Part shown: in pieces, positions 18,058 through 25,351 of the stretch
Layout: each line of letters begins with the position of its first letter
Position numbering within the stretch: position 1 is the first letter of the stretch
NCBI GenBank assembly: GCA_021324545.1
Contig: JAJPIX010000059.1
Location: 44,046 to 108,045, forward strand
Direction of reading: 5' to 3'
Length of the DNA stretch: 64,000 bases
DNA from: Alphaproteobacteria bacterium
Lineage (GTDB): Bacteria > Pseudomonadota > Alphaproteobacteria > Micropepsales > Micropepsaceae
Notes under the pieces: model-generated
Database searches by the model: none
The model's input: the letters and a program-made list of their open reading frames with translations, nothing else
What the model was told of the DNA's origin: nothing
Position numbers and translations under genes: made by a program

Positions 18058-18777
18058 TCAGGCGGCTGACGCAGCGGGCCTTGCCGGGATGTGAAGCCCC
18101 CGCTGGACGGCCGGACGGGCAAGCCCGCGATCGAGCCATCCCGGCACATGCTTCAGCCTGTCGAACTCCACAATGTCGCGCGCGCCATAGAAGCCGATCA
18201 GATTGCGCACCCAGCCCAGATGCGCGATGTCGGCGATGCTGTAATCGGCGCCCATGATCCATTCGCGGCCTTCAAGGCGGCCATCCAGCACCCGCAACAG
18301 GCGCGCGCTTTCGGCGCGATAGCGTTCGAACGGCCGCCGGTCTTCATATTCGCGGCCGGCGAATTTGTGGAAGAAGCCGAGCTGCCCGAACATCGGGCCG
18401 ACATTGGCCATCTGGAAAAACACCCACTGGATGGTTTCGATGCGCGCCGCGGGGTTTTTCGGGAGGAGCTTTCCGGTTTTCTCCGCGAGATAAAGAAGGA
18501 TGGCGCCTGACTCAAACAGCGGCAGCGGCTTTCCGCCCGGACCGTCCGGATCGAGGATCGCCGGAATCTTGCCGTTCGGATTGAGCGAGAGGAATTCCGG
18601 CGTCCAGGACTGGTTTTCGCCGATATCGACGTAATGGGCCTCATAGGCAAGCCCGGTCTCTTCCAGCATGATCGAAATCTTCACGCCGTTGGGCGACGGC
18701 GCGGAATAGAGCTGAAGGCGGTCGGGATGCTGCGCCGGCCAGCGCCGGGTGATCGCAAAATCGGACAGGTCGGCCAT
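18058..18777 (-). CDS. Glutathione S-transferase family protein (YghU/YfcG-like)
   Basis: Encodes 239 residues from the ATG at 18777. The thioredoxin-like N-domain starts at LQLYSAPSPNGVKISIMLEE, with the cis-proline loop GKIPAILD and the glutathione gamma-Glu site ESGAILLYLAEK. A helical C-domain follows. The longish N-terminus and the NPNGKIPAI motif fit the Nu-class YghU/YfcG group, which act as disulfide-bond reductases using two glutathiones. Substrate unknown. Confidence 0.88.
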   Translation of the reverse strand: MADLSDFAITRRWPAQHPDRLQLYSAPSPNGVKISIMLEETGLAYEAHYVDIGENQSWTPEFLSLNPNGKIPAILDPDGPGGKPLPLFESGAILLYLAEKTGKLLPKNPAARIETIQWVFFQMANVGPMFGQLGFFHKFAGREYEDRRPFERYRAESARLLRVLDGRLEGREWIMGADYSIADIAHLGWVRNLIGFYGARDIVEFDRLKHVPGWLDRGLARPAVQRGLHIPARPAASAA

Positions 18778-18917
18778 GGCAAAACCGGTTGCGAGGGGAC
18801 GGCACGCCACGAGATAGGCATGCGGCTCGCGCCGTCAATCGCGCGGCCGGCAACGGGCTGTCATGCAAATCCGGTTTGGCTTACAGGGCCTGTGGTCATT
18901 CGCGCAAACCCGCCAAT

Positions 18918-19508
18918 TCAGAAATCGCCCTCATTCGTATAATGCCGGCACCAGAGGATCGCCTGCATGAGCACGGCTTTCGTCCAGGCCGCATGCATGG
19001 CTTCCACCTCGGCCGCGCTGTGACCCTTGTTCGCAAGAAACGGCTTCATTGTCGCCGAAATGGGAAGAACAAGAGCAAGAAGATGGCGCATGGGAATGTG
19101 CGGCGCGGCCCGGACGCCGTCGGTCCTGTTCTTGCCTGTGCGGTGGTGGCGCCTGCCGATCTCATCCTGCCAGGCAAGCCATTGCGCACCGAAATCCGCG
19201 CGGCAGGTGTCAACAATCCACTGCCCGAAACGCTTGCGCACCGCATCCAGATAGGCGCCCACGGGCTTGCCCGTTTCCGGATCGCTGAAATAGGCAAGCA
19301 GATGCGGATTGGCGCCCACAAAGCCGTACCACACATCGAGTATCGCTTCGACCTGATCCTTCACCACGTCATGGGCCTTTCGGAGCGCGGCGATGTCGTC
19401 TGCGCCGAACAGCAGCGATTTCTTGAGGTCGGCGAAATCCTTTTCGCTGAGGGGCGATGGAGGAAGCCCAGGATCGCCATAACGATAGCCGGGAATGGCG
19501 GAAGCCAT
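18918..19508 (-). CDS. Protoglobin-domain heme protein
   Basis: Encodes 196 residues from the ATG at 19508 (MASAIPGYRYGDP). The family signature is the globin-like helix region DDIAALRKAHDVVKDQVEAILDVWY and the later EIGRRHHRTGKN, where a histidine acts as proximal heme ligand. It has only a sensor-globin domain, with no attached output domain, so it may bind O2, NO or CO by itself. It is divergent from a MarR regulator across 78 nt containing a promoter and a palindrome. Exact ligand and role are unknown. Confidence 0.8.
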   Translation of the reverse strand: MASAIPGYRYGDPGLPPSPLSEKDFADLKKSLLFGADDIAALRKAHDVVKDQVEAILDVWYGFVGANPHLLAYFSDPETGKPVGAYLDAVRKRFGQWIVDTCRADFGAQWLAWQDEIGRRHHRTGKNRTDGVRAAPHIPMRHLLALVLPISATMKPFLANKGHSAAEVEAMHAAWTKAVLMQAILWCRHYTNEGDF

Positions 19509-19522
19509 GCGTGTCTCCCGAA

Positions 19523-19566
19523 TAGTTGACAGTAGCAACTATAGCTGCTTGACTTGCCGCCGTCAA
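19523..19566 (-). promoter_or_regulatory. Protoglobin promoter with overlapping palindromic operator
   Basis: On the minus strand TTGACG (plus 19561-19566), 17 nt and TATAGT (19538-19543) make a good promoter. A perfect inverted repeat TAGTTG / CAACTA (19523-19528 and 19536-19541) overlaps the -10. The string AGTAGCAA from this site recurs at the start of marR (19578-19585), so the same regulator could bind both. Confidence 0.6.
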
Positions 19567-19586
19567 TATGATTTCGAGTAGCAATC

Positions 19587-20165
19587 ATGGTCGCATCCTT
19601 GGACGCGCTGGAGGCGGCGCGGCTGGTCGAAAGGCTGGCGCGGCTGGTCCGCATGCGCGCGCTGAAGGGCGGGCTGAATCCGGCGCAATGGGAAGCGCTG
19701 CGATATCTGGCGCGCGCAAACCGGTTTTCGCGCACGCCCGCAGCGATCGCCGAATATCTGGCATCGACGCGCGGCACGGTTTCGCGCACGCTCGCCTCGC
19801 TGGAGGAAAAGGGTTACGTCGCGCGCCGCGCGGACAGCGAGGATGGCCGTTCGGTGAATCTGGCACTGACAAGAAAGGCCATGGATGCACTGAAACGCGA
19901 CCCGCTTCTGACGCTCGCAGAAGACCTTGAGGCCGGCGCCCGCGGCCGCATGGGAGACATGGCGGCGGGGCTGAAGGGCGCGCTGAAGGCCGCGATTGCC
20001 CGCAACGGCACCCGGGCGTTCGACGCCTGTTTTTCGTGCCGCCATTTCCGCAAGGATGCGCACGCGGGCGCGGCGATGCCGCATCACTGCGGGCTGCTCG
20101 ATGCGCCGCTGTCGGATTCGGACAGCCGCGCCATCTGTGTCGAACAAGAGCCGATGAGGGCTTAA
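19587..20165 (+). CDS. MarR family regulator with C-terminal four-cysteine motif
   Basis: Encodes 192 residues. The winged-helix core covers about 20-120, with NPAQWEALRYLARANRF, the recognition helix in TRGTVSRTLASLEEKGYV and the wing RRADSEDGRSVNLALT. Beyond the usual MarR length is a tail with Cys at 148, 151, 168 and 184 (C-x2-C-x16-C-x15-C), as expected for a metal or Fe-S site. It is divergent from the protoglobin gene, which suggests that it controls it, possibly in response to NO or oxidation (inference). Confidence 0.85.
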   Translation: MVASLDALEAARLVERLARLVRMRALKGGLNPAQWEALRYLARANRFSRTPAAIAEYLASTRGTVSRTLASLEEKGYVARRADSEDGRSVNLALTRKAMDALKRDPLLTLAEDLEAGARGRMGDMAAGLKGALKAAIARNGTRAFDACFSCRHFRKDAHAGAAMPHHCGLLDAPLSDSDSRAICVEQEPMRA

Positions 20166-20206
20166 ACTCCCCCGCGCGTTTCAGGGCTTCAGGAAAGGAA
20201 AGACGA

Positions 20207-20581
20207 ATGGCGACCCTGGGTTATGCCACGGTGGGATCGAACGACCTTGCGCGCGCAAAAGCTTTTTACGACGCACTTCTGGAGGTTGCGGGGCTTGAGC
20301 CGCTGTTCGAGCATCCATCGGGCGGGCGGGTGTATGGCCGCGACGGCGCTTTCGTGTTCGGCGTGCTGGGGCCGTACAACAGGGAACCGGCAACCGCAGG
20401 CAACGGCACAATGATCGGCTTCCGTTGCGACAGCCGCGCGGAAGTGGATTCCATTCATGCCAAGGCGATTGCGCTGGGCGGCCGCGACGAAGGCGCGCCC
20501 GGCTTCCGCGCGCCGAGCTTTTATATGTCGTATTTCCGCGACCCTGACGGCAACAAGCTCTGCGCCTATTGGGTGGGCTAA
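20207..20581 (+). CDS. VOC (glyoxalase/dioxygenase) superfamily protein
   Basis: Encodes 124 residues from the ATG at 20207, with an AGGAAAGGA ribosome site. The fold is seen in YATVGSNDLARAKAFYDALLEVAGL at the start and FYMSYFRDPDGNKLCAYW at the end, the second being the typical metal-side strand of this superfamily. Substrate cannot be inferred. It may be cotranscribed with marR, which ends 41 nt earlier. Confidence 0.85.
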   Translation: MATLGYATVGSNDLARAKAFYDALLEVAGLEPLFEHPSGGRVYGRDGAFVFGVLGPYNREPATAGNGTMIGFRCDSRAEVDSIHAKAIALGGRDEGAPGFRAPSFYMSYFRDPDGNKLCAYWVG

Positions 20582-20610
20582 GCCTGCTCCCTTTCTGCAG
20601 CTGCCGTCCC

Positions 20611-20639
20611 TTGACGAGATACCGACCGGTTGGTATGTT
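20611..20639 (+). promoter_or_regulatory. TetR promoter with operator between -35 and -10
   Basis: TTGACG (20611-20616), a 17-nt spacer and TATGTT (20634-20639) form the promoter. The spacer carries ATACCGACCGGTTGGTAT (20619-20636), an 18-bp near-perfect palindrome with one mismatched pair, typical of TetR operators. Binding would block RNA polymerase directly. Confidence 0.7.
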
Positions 20640-20659
20640 CGGTGCCCGGCGAGGAACGG

Positions 20660-21280
20660 ATGGCCCGCGAAAGCACGGCACGGCAGAAACTGGTGGATGC
20701 GGCGCTGTCGCTGGTCCGCACCAAGGGCTATGCCGCCACTTCGGTGGACGAACTGTGCGCGCGCGCCGGCGTGACCAAGGGCGCCTTTTTCCATCACTTC
20801 GCGAACAAGGACGCGCTGGCCGTGGCCGCCGCGGAACATTGGTCGGAGATGACCGGCGCGCTGTTCAGGGACGCGCCCTATCACCGGCACCGCGATCCGC
20901 TCGACCGGGTGCTGGCCTATCTCGACTTCCGCAAGAGCCTTCTGAAAGGCGCGGTGCCCGACTTCACCTGTCTTGTCGGCACGATGGTGCAGGAAGTTTA
21001 CGCAACCCATCCCGACATCCGCGCCGCATGCGATGCTTCCATCAGCGGCCACGCCGCAACCCTGGAGGCCGATATTGCCGAGGCGATGAAGCTTTATGGC
21101 GTGACGAGCTTCACGGCGGCCAGCCTTGCGCTTCACACGCAGGCGGTTTTGCAGGGCGCATTCATTCTGGCCAAGGCGAAAGGCGGCCCCAGGATCGCCG
21201 CGGCCAGCATCGATCACCTCCGCCGCTACATCGAACTTCTGTTTCAGCCGAAGGACCACAAGGGAAGGACAAGACAATGA
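20660..21280 (+). CDS. TetR family transcriptional regulator
   Basis: Encodes 206 residues from the ATG at 20660, with a GAGGAACGG ribosome site. The DNA-binding domain spans about 5-55 (LVDAALSLVRTKGYAATSVDELC, then the recognition helix in GVTKGAFFHHFANKDAL). The C-terminal ligand domain is of the common TetR_C type. It lies within its own promoter's reach (start site expected near 20646) and overlaps the next gene by 4 nt, so it likely represses its own operon with the two YCII proteins. Confidence 0.9.
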   Translation: MARESTARQKLVDAALSLVRTKGYAATSVDELCARAGVTKGAFFHHFANKDALAVAAAEHWSEMTGALFRDAPYHRHRDPLDRVLAYLDFRKSLLKGAVPDFTCLVGTMVQEVYATHPDIRAACDASISGHAATLEADIAEAMKLYGVTSFTAASLALHTQAVLQGAFILAKAKGGPRIAAASIDHLRRYIELLFQPKDHKGRTRQ

Positions 21281-21642
21281 GCAACAACGACACCTATCTC
21301 GCCGTTTTCACCGGCAGCAAGGACAGCCCGCGCATGCAGGCCTGGAAGGCCATGACCGAGGCAGAACGCCAGGCGAAAGGGCAGCGGGGCATGGAGGCCT
21401 GGCACGCATGGATGAAGAAACACAGCGACGCGGTCGTGGGAACCGGCGGGCCGCTCGGCAAGACCAAGAAAATTTCGCAGACTGGCATCGCCGACATCAG
21501 CAACAATCTCAGCGGCTTTGTGATCGTGCGCGCGGCATCGCATGAGGCGGCTGCGAAATTGTTCGAAAACCATCCCCATTTTGCGATCTTTCCGGGCGAA
21601 GGTGTGGAAGTGATGCCGGTGCTTCCGATTCCCAGCCTCTGA
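21277..21642 (+). CDS. YCII-related domain protein
   Basis: Encodes 121 residues starting MSNNDTYLAVFTGSKDSPRM. The alpha-beta ferredoxin-like YCII fold is suggested by the strand DTYLAVFTG, the His in AWMKKHSDAVV, and the closing PHFAIFPGEGVEVMPVLP, a typical end for this group. Function in the family is mostly unknown; some members are dehalogenase- or isomerase-like. The start overlaps the tetR stop, implying coupled translation under TetR control. Confidence 0.75.
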   Translation: MSNNDTYLAVFTGSKDSPRMQAWKAMTEAERQAKGQRGMEAWHAWMKKHSDAVVGTGGPLGKTKKISQTGIADISNNLSGFVIVRAASHEAAAKLFENHPHFAIFPGEGVEVMPVLPIPSL

Positions 21643-21679
21643 GCCTCAGCCACGCAGCAAACAATAGGAGATTGAAGCC

Positions 21680-22039
21680 ATGCGGTGCATCGTGTTCGTG
21701 AAGGCCACCAAAGACAGCGAAGCCGGCGTCATGCCCACCAAGGAGCTTCTGGCCGCCATGGGCAAATACAACGAAGAGCTGATCAAGGCCGGCATCATGA
21801 AGGACGGAGGGGGCTTGCGGCCGACATCGAAAGCAAAGCGCGTGCGCTTTTCCGGCGGCCGTCGCACGGTCATCGACGGGCCGTTCGCGCCCACGGAGGC
21901 GCAGGTTTCCGGCTACTGGATCTGGGACGTGAAGTCGGTGGACGAGGCGGTGGAATGGGTGAAGCGCTGCCCCAACCCCATGCCGACCGACTCCGAAATC
22001 GAAATCCGGCCGGAGTTCGAAGCTGCGGATTTCGCCTGA
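21680..22039 (+). CDS. YciI/DGPF family protein
   Basis: Encodes 119 residues. The YciI family pattern is clear: MRCIVFVKATKDSEAG, then GKYNEELIKAGIM, FSGGRRTVIDGPFAPT carrying the DGPF motif, and YWIWDVKSVDEAVEWVKRCP. These small proteins often sit beside sigma factors or regulators and their activity is unclear. It is the last gene of the TetR operon and is followed at once by a strong hairpin. Confidence 0.88.
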   Translation: MRCIVFVKATKDSEAGVMPTKELLAAMGKYNEELIKAGIMKDGGGLRPTSKAKRVRFSGGRRTVIDGPFAPTEAQVSGYWIWDVKSVDEAVEWVKRCPNPMPTDSEIEIRPEFEAADFA

Positions 22040-22049
22040 GATGCAACCG

Positions 22050-22078
22050 GCGCCCGCAAGGCCGAACCTTGCGGGCGC
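22050..22078. terminator. Hairpin terminating the TetR-YCII-YciI operon
   Basis: A perfect 12-bp stem, GCGCCCGCAAGG with CCTTGCGGGCGC and loop CCGAA, starts 10 nt after the YciI stop. There is no T-run on either side, so it is either a weak intrinsic terminator or an RNA-stabilising end. Because the MFS remnant converges from the right, it could serve both strands. Confidence 0.55.
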
Positions 22079-22096
22079 ACGGAACATTGCCCGCGC

Positions 22097-22417
22097 TCAG
22101 GCCGCCAACAGCTGGCCGGCCGGTTGGCGCACCGCGATATTGGTGCGATTGAACAGCGAGACGCCCGTCAGGAATATCCTTCGGCGGCCGATGAGGTCGG
22201 CGATGCGCCCGCTCAACAGCAGAAAGCCTGCGTAGAAAAGGCCGTATGCACCCTGAAGCCATTGCAGCACGCGTGTGTCGACGAGGTGGTCCCGCTTGAT
22301 GACAGGCATCGCGACATTGAGAATTGAGATGTCGACCGTGTTGAGGAACATCGCGAGCGAGGCGACCAGCAGGACAGCCAACTCTCGATACTCTCTTGCT
22401 GATACCGTCGTGCTCAT
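22097..22417 (-). pseudogene. Truncated MFS transporter
   Basis: From ATG at 22417 the first 89 codons read as the start of a 14-helix-type drug efflux MFS protein: helix 1 with FLNTVDISILNVAMPVI, helix 2 with WLQGAYGLFYAGFLLLSGRIADLIGRRR, and the loop entering helix 3 (IFLTGVSLF). After that, 17 unrelated residues lead to a stop, and no later MFS helices follow. So about four fifths of the gene is lost. It lies downstream of the quinone oxidoreductase on the same strand, presumably once its operon partner. Confidence 0.8.
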
Positions 22418-22518
22418 GCGCCCGTCGTGAGCATTGGTGTTGATGCCTACCCACAGCGGCCGACGCTCGTTATGGTGCGTGACGTCCGAAGGGGATGGCG
22501 TTCGTGTTACCGTCGCCT

Positions 22519-23523
22519 TCACGCGGTTGCCGCGAGAAGCACCTTGCCCGTGCGGGCCGGGTCCTCGAACCGCGCGTGCGCCTTCGAAGCCTCGGCGAGA
22601 GGGAAGATCTCCGCGATGTCCGGCCGGATCCATCCGCGACGGAGCGCGTCGAATGCCGCGTTGGCGCGCCGGAGCAATTCGGCGCGGGAGGCGACGAAGT
22701 CGAAGAACATCAGGCCCGCCACCGTGCGCGACCGATCCACGAGAGAAAGCGGATTGACAGGGGGCTGCTTTCCGCCGGCGATGCCGTAGGGGATGATCAC
22801 GCCACGCCGGCCCAGCGCTTCGAAGGCCTGCGTAAACACCTCGCCGCCAACGGCGTCGTAGGCGACCTCGATTCCCTGTCCGGCCGTCAGCCGGCGAACT
22901 CCTGTGAGCAGGTCGTGCGAGGAAAGGTCGATGACGTCCGCTGCGCCATGACGGCGCGCGATCTCCGCCTTCGCAGCCGATGATACGGTGGCGATGACAT
23001 GCGCGCCGCGCGCAGCGGCCCATTGCGTGAGGATCGAGCCGCTGCCACCTGTGCTCCCGGTCACCAGCACCCTTGTGCCCTTGCCAACCGGCCTGAATTC
23101 CGTCAGGAGCATTTCGGCCATTATCCCGGCGACGAGCGTGGCCGCGATGTCCTGGTCCTTGATGTCGTCCGGCAACGGAATGAGCCGGTCGACCGGCAGA
23201 ACCGCAAATTCGGCGTAGGTCTTGGCGTTGTGCATGACCACGCCGACGCGCTGGCCGGTCTTCAGCCCAGTGACGCCCGGCCCCACTGCCTCGATGCGGC
23301 CGACGGCTTCGGTGCCGAGAATGAAGGGGGTGGATGGTTCAGGATCGTCGGCGTGCCGCCAGAAAGCGGTGCGAGTCATGATATCGTTGAAGATCACGCC
23401 GGCATAGGTGATGCGTACGAGCGCTTCACCTTGCTGCGCGACCGGCCTTTCGATTCGTGCGGGCTGCAGCACTTCGGGCCCCCCAATCCGCACAACGTGA
23501 ATGACATTCATCTCACTCATCAT
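22519..23523 (-). CDS. Zinc-independent medium-chain dehydrogenase, quinone oxidoreductase-like
   Basis: Encodes about 334 residues (starts ATG 23523, ATG 23520 or GTG 23529; none has a strong ribosome site). The GroES-like domain begins VIHVVRIGGPEVLQPARI and the Rossmann motif is VTGSTGGSGSILTQWA. No zinc-binding cysteine set is visible, as in NADPH:quinone reductase Qor. It likely reduces quinones or enones. It is divergent from a LysR gene and precedes the MFS fragment, a frequent regulator-reductase-exporter layout for detoxification. Confidence 0.88.
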   Translation of the reverse strand: MMSEMNVIHVVRIGGPEVLQPARIERPVAQQGEALVRITYAGVIFNDIMTRTAFWRHADDPEPSTPFILGTEAVGRIEAVGPGVTGLKTGQRVGVVMHNAKTYAEFAVLPVDRLIPLPDDIKDQDIAATLVAGIMAEMLLTEFRPVGKGTRVLVTGSTGGSGSILTQWAAARGAHVIATVSSAAKAEIARRHGAADVIDLSSHDLLTGVRRLTAGQGIEVAYDAVGGEVFTQAFEALGRRGVIIPYGIAGGKQPPVNPLSLVDRSRTVAGLMFFDFVASRAELLRRANAAFDALRRGWIRPDIAEIFPLAEASKAHARFEDPARTGKVLLAATA

Positions 23524-23605
23524 CCGCACACCCAGCTTGAAGGTGATCGGCGTTCCAAATAATTTTTCCGTTTCAGAATAGGTAGATTGAGACTGGCCAA
23601 ACGAT

Positions 23606-23622
23606 TGTGCCTAAAATTCACA
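23606..23622. promoter_or_regulatory. Possible LysR binding site
   Basis: TGTG at 23606-23609 and CACA at 23619-23622 form a short dyad containing the T-N11-A pattern of LysR boxes. It lies directly against the lysR start, in the 94-100 nt gap shared with the divergent oxidoreductase. The sequence is too short to be certain. Confidence 0.3.
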
Positions 23623-23623
23623 G

Positions 23624-24574
23624 ATGACCACACTGATCGAGAAGACGGCGGGGTTGCTGGCGTTCGTCAGGTCGGTCGAGGCAGGCAGCTTCAGCAAGGC
23701 GGCCCGTGCGATCGGCGCAACACCCTCGGCCGTTAGCAAAAGTGTGGCGAAGCTCGAGGCTCGACTTGGAACGCGGCTTCTCCACCGTTCGACGCGGAGC
23801 CTCAGCCTGACCGGCGAGGGCGCCGCTTACTACGAGCGCGTCTCGCGACTGTTGCGCGAGCTCGAAGACGCCGATGAGTCGATCCAGGGACCATCCCTCC
23901 CACACGGTTCGCTCCGGGTCAGCGCGCCAATCGACCTCGGCCGCCTGGTGCTCGCACGACTGTCAGCTCAGTTTGTCGAGCGTTACCCCGGCGTGCGGCT
24001 CGAGCTTCTACTTACCGATCGAAACGTCGATCTCGTGCGCGAGGGCGTCGATGTGGCTGTCCGCATCGGCCCGCTCACGGATTCGGCGCTGATCGCGCGA
24101 AGTCTCGCGTCCATGCAGTTCGTCGCGTGCGCCGCACCCGCCTATCTCGATGCGCATGGCACGCCGGCCAGCATCGATGATCTGAGGCAGCACAATTGCC
24201 TGCGCTATCTCACCTCGGGTCGGCCGCTGGACTGGACGTTCCTGGAGGACGGCGTGGCGAAAACGGTATCCGTAGCGGGCAACTTCGACTCCGACGACGG
24301 AGGCGCACTCATCGGGGCGGCGTGCGCCGGAACCGGGATCGCCTACGTCTTCCGGTTTCAGGCACAAGCCCATTTCTCGACCGGGGAACTCGTGCCGATC
24401 CTCACGCAGTATGCGACCCCGTCACAGGAGGCCTACGCGGTGCATGCCTATCTGCGCCACGTCTCGCCGCGCGTTCGGGCATGGATCGATTTCCTGCGCG
24501 ATCGATTGGAGGTTGACGACTTGGTTTCAGACTCGCGACACAAAGAACCGTTGTTCACGCCGCGCGGCGTATAG
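23624..24574 (+). CDS. LysR family transcriptional regulator
   Basis: Encodes 316 residues. The winged helix occupies about 10-65, with SFSKAARAIGATPSAVSKSVAKLEARLGTRLL, and the substrate-binding domain begins near GSLRVSAPIDLGRLVLARL. This LysR branch (DsdC/CrgA-like) often controls an adjacent divergent oxidoreductase. The intergenic region with the oxidoreductase is short, so this gene probably regulates both sides. Base composition is close to the surroundings. Confidence 0.92.
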   Translation: MTTLIEKTAGLLAFVRSVEAGSFSKAARAIGATPSAVSKSVAKLEARLGTRLLHRSTRSLSLTGEGAAYYERVSRLLRELEDADESIQGPSLPHGSLRVSAPIDLGRLVLARLSAQFVERYPGVRLELLLTDRNVDLVREGVDVAVRIGPLTDSALIARSLASMQFVACAAPAYLDAHGTPASIDDLRQHNCLRYLTSGRPLDWTFLEDGVAKTVSVAGNFDSDDGGALIGAACAGTGIAYVFRFQAQAHFSTGELVPILTQYATPSQEAYAVHAYLRHVSPRVRAWIDFLRDRLEVDDLVSDSRHKEPLFTPRGV

Positions 24575-24643
24575 CGCTCGCACCGGCTACCCGCCTCAGG
24601 ACTGCGCGACTTGCGGCGAGAGTACCTCGCCCCGCCGACGGTT

Positions 24644-25267
24644 TCAGCGTTTTCGGCCGCTGCTCTTTAGCGGCTTCTCGCCAATCAGCTTTGCGACGGC
24701 GTCGCGCAGCAGTTTCGGCGCATCATTTTGCTCCAGCCGGCCGTCATTCATGAAGGCGCCGTCAAAGAGCAGACCAATCTGCAGCGCCACGGCGACCGGA
24801 TCTTCCACGTGCAACGTCCTGCACAGCTCGGTCAATCTGCCATGCATCTTCGCTTTATGACGTCTTGCGACAGTCCGGGCCGGATGCAAGGGGTCCGCAA
24901 ACTCGGCCGCGACGTTGATCTGCGGGCATCCACGGTATCCCGTCTTCAGAACTTTCGCCCCGATCCAGTCACATAGCGCCATGAGCGCAGCCCTTGCATC
25001 GCCGCGGACCGGTCTGATCGCGTCGTCCCATTGCCGCCAGAATGCTTCATCCTCCCGGGCGAGAAAGGCCTCGACGAGAGCGTCTTTCGTCGCAAAGTGG
25101 CGGTAGATTGTTGTCTTGGCGATCCCGGAAACTTCGACGATCTGCTCCATGCCGATGGCGCGCACGCCCTCGCGATAGAACAGGCGTGAAGCGGTCTCCA
25201 GGGCATGTTCTCTGGCCGCTTCGGAGCGCGACAGCGCGCGGCCCTTGGGCATGGCTTGTTTGGGCAT
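24644..25267 (-). CDS. TetR family transcriptional regulator
   Basis: Encodes 207 residues. The HTH domain lies at about 18-65 (ALETASRLFYREGVRAIGMEQIV, recognition helix in GIAKTTIYRHFATKDALVEAF). The C-domain has the GCPQINVAAEF stretch of the TetR group that guards oxidoreductases. It is divergent from the saccharopine-dehydrogenase-like gene over 84 nt, which contains two copies of a palindromic operator. Confidence 0.9.
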   Translation of the reverse strand: MPKQAMPKGRALSRSEAAREHALETASRLFYREGVRAIGMEQIVEVSGIAKTTIYRHFATKDALVEAFLAREDEAFWRQWDDAIRPVRGDARAALMALCDWIGAKVLKTGYRGCPQINVAAEFADPLHPARTVARRHKAKMHGRLTELCRTLHVEDPVAVALQIGLLFDGAFMNDGRLEQNDAPKLLRDAVAKLIGEKPLKSSGRKR

Positions 25268-25290
25268 GACCGCACGTTAGCACGACCGGC

Positions 25291-25338
25291 TTGACAACGC
25301 TACCGATCGGTATCATAGCATCGCTACTGATCGGTAGC
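25291..25338 (+). promoter_or_regulatory. Double TetR operator over divergent promoter region
   Basis: TACCGATCGGTA (25301-25312) is a perfect 12-bp palindrome. A second site GCTACTGATCGGTAGC (25323-25338) matches it with one mismatched pair. TTGACA at 25291-25296 with CATAGC 17 nt later places the first site inside the forward promoter spacer. A minus-strand TATGAT (25312-25317) overlaps too, so one regulator could silence both genes. Confidence 0.65.
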
Positions 25339-25351
25339 GGTAGGGACTTCC

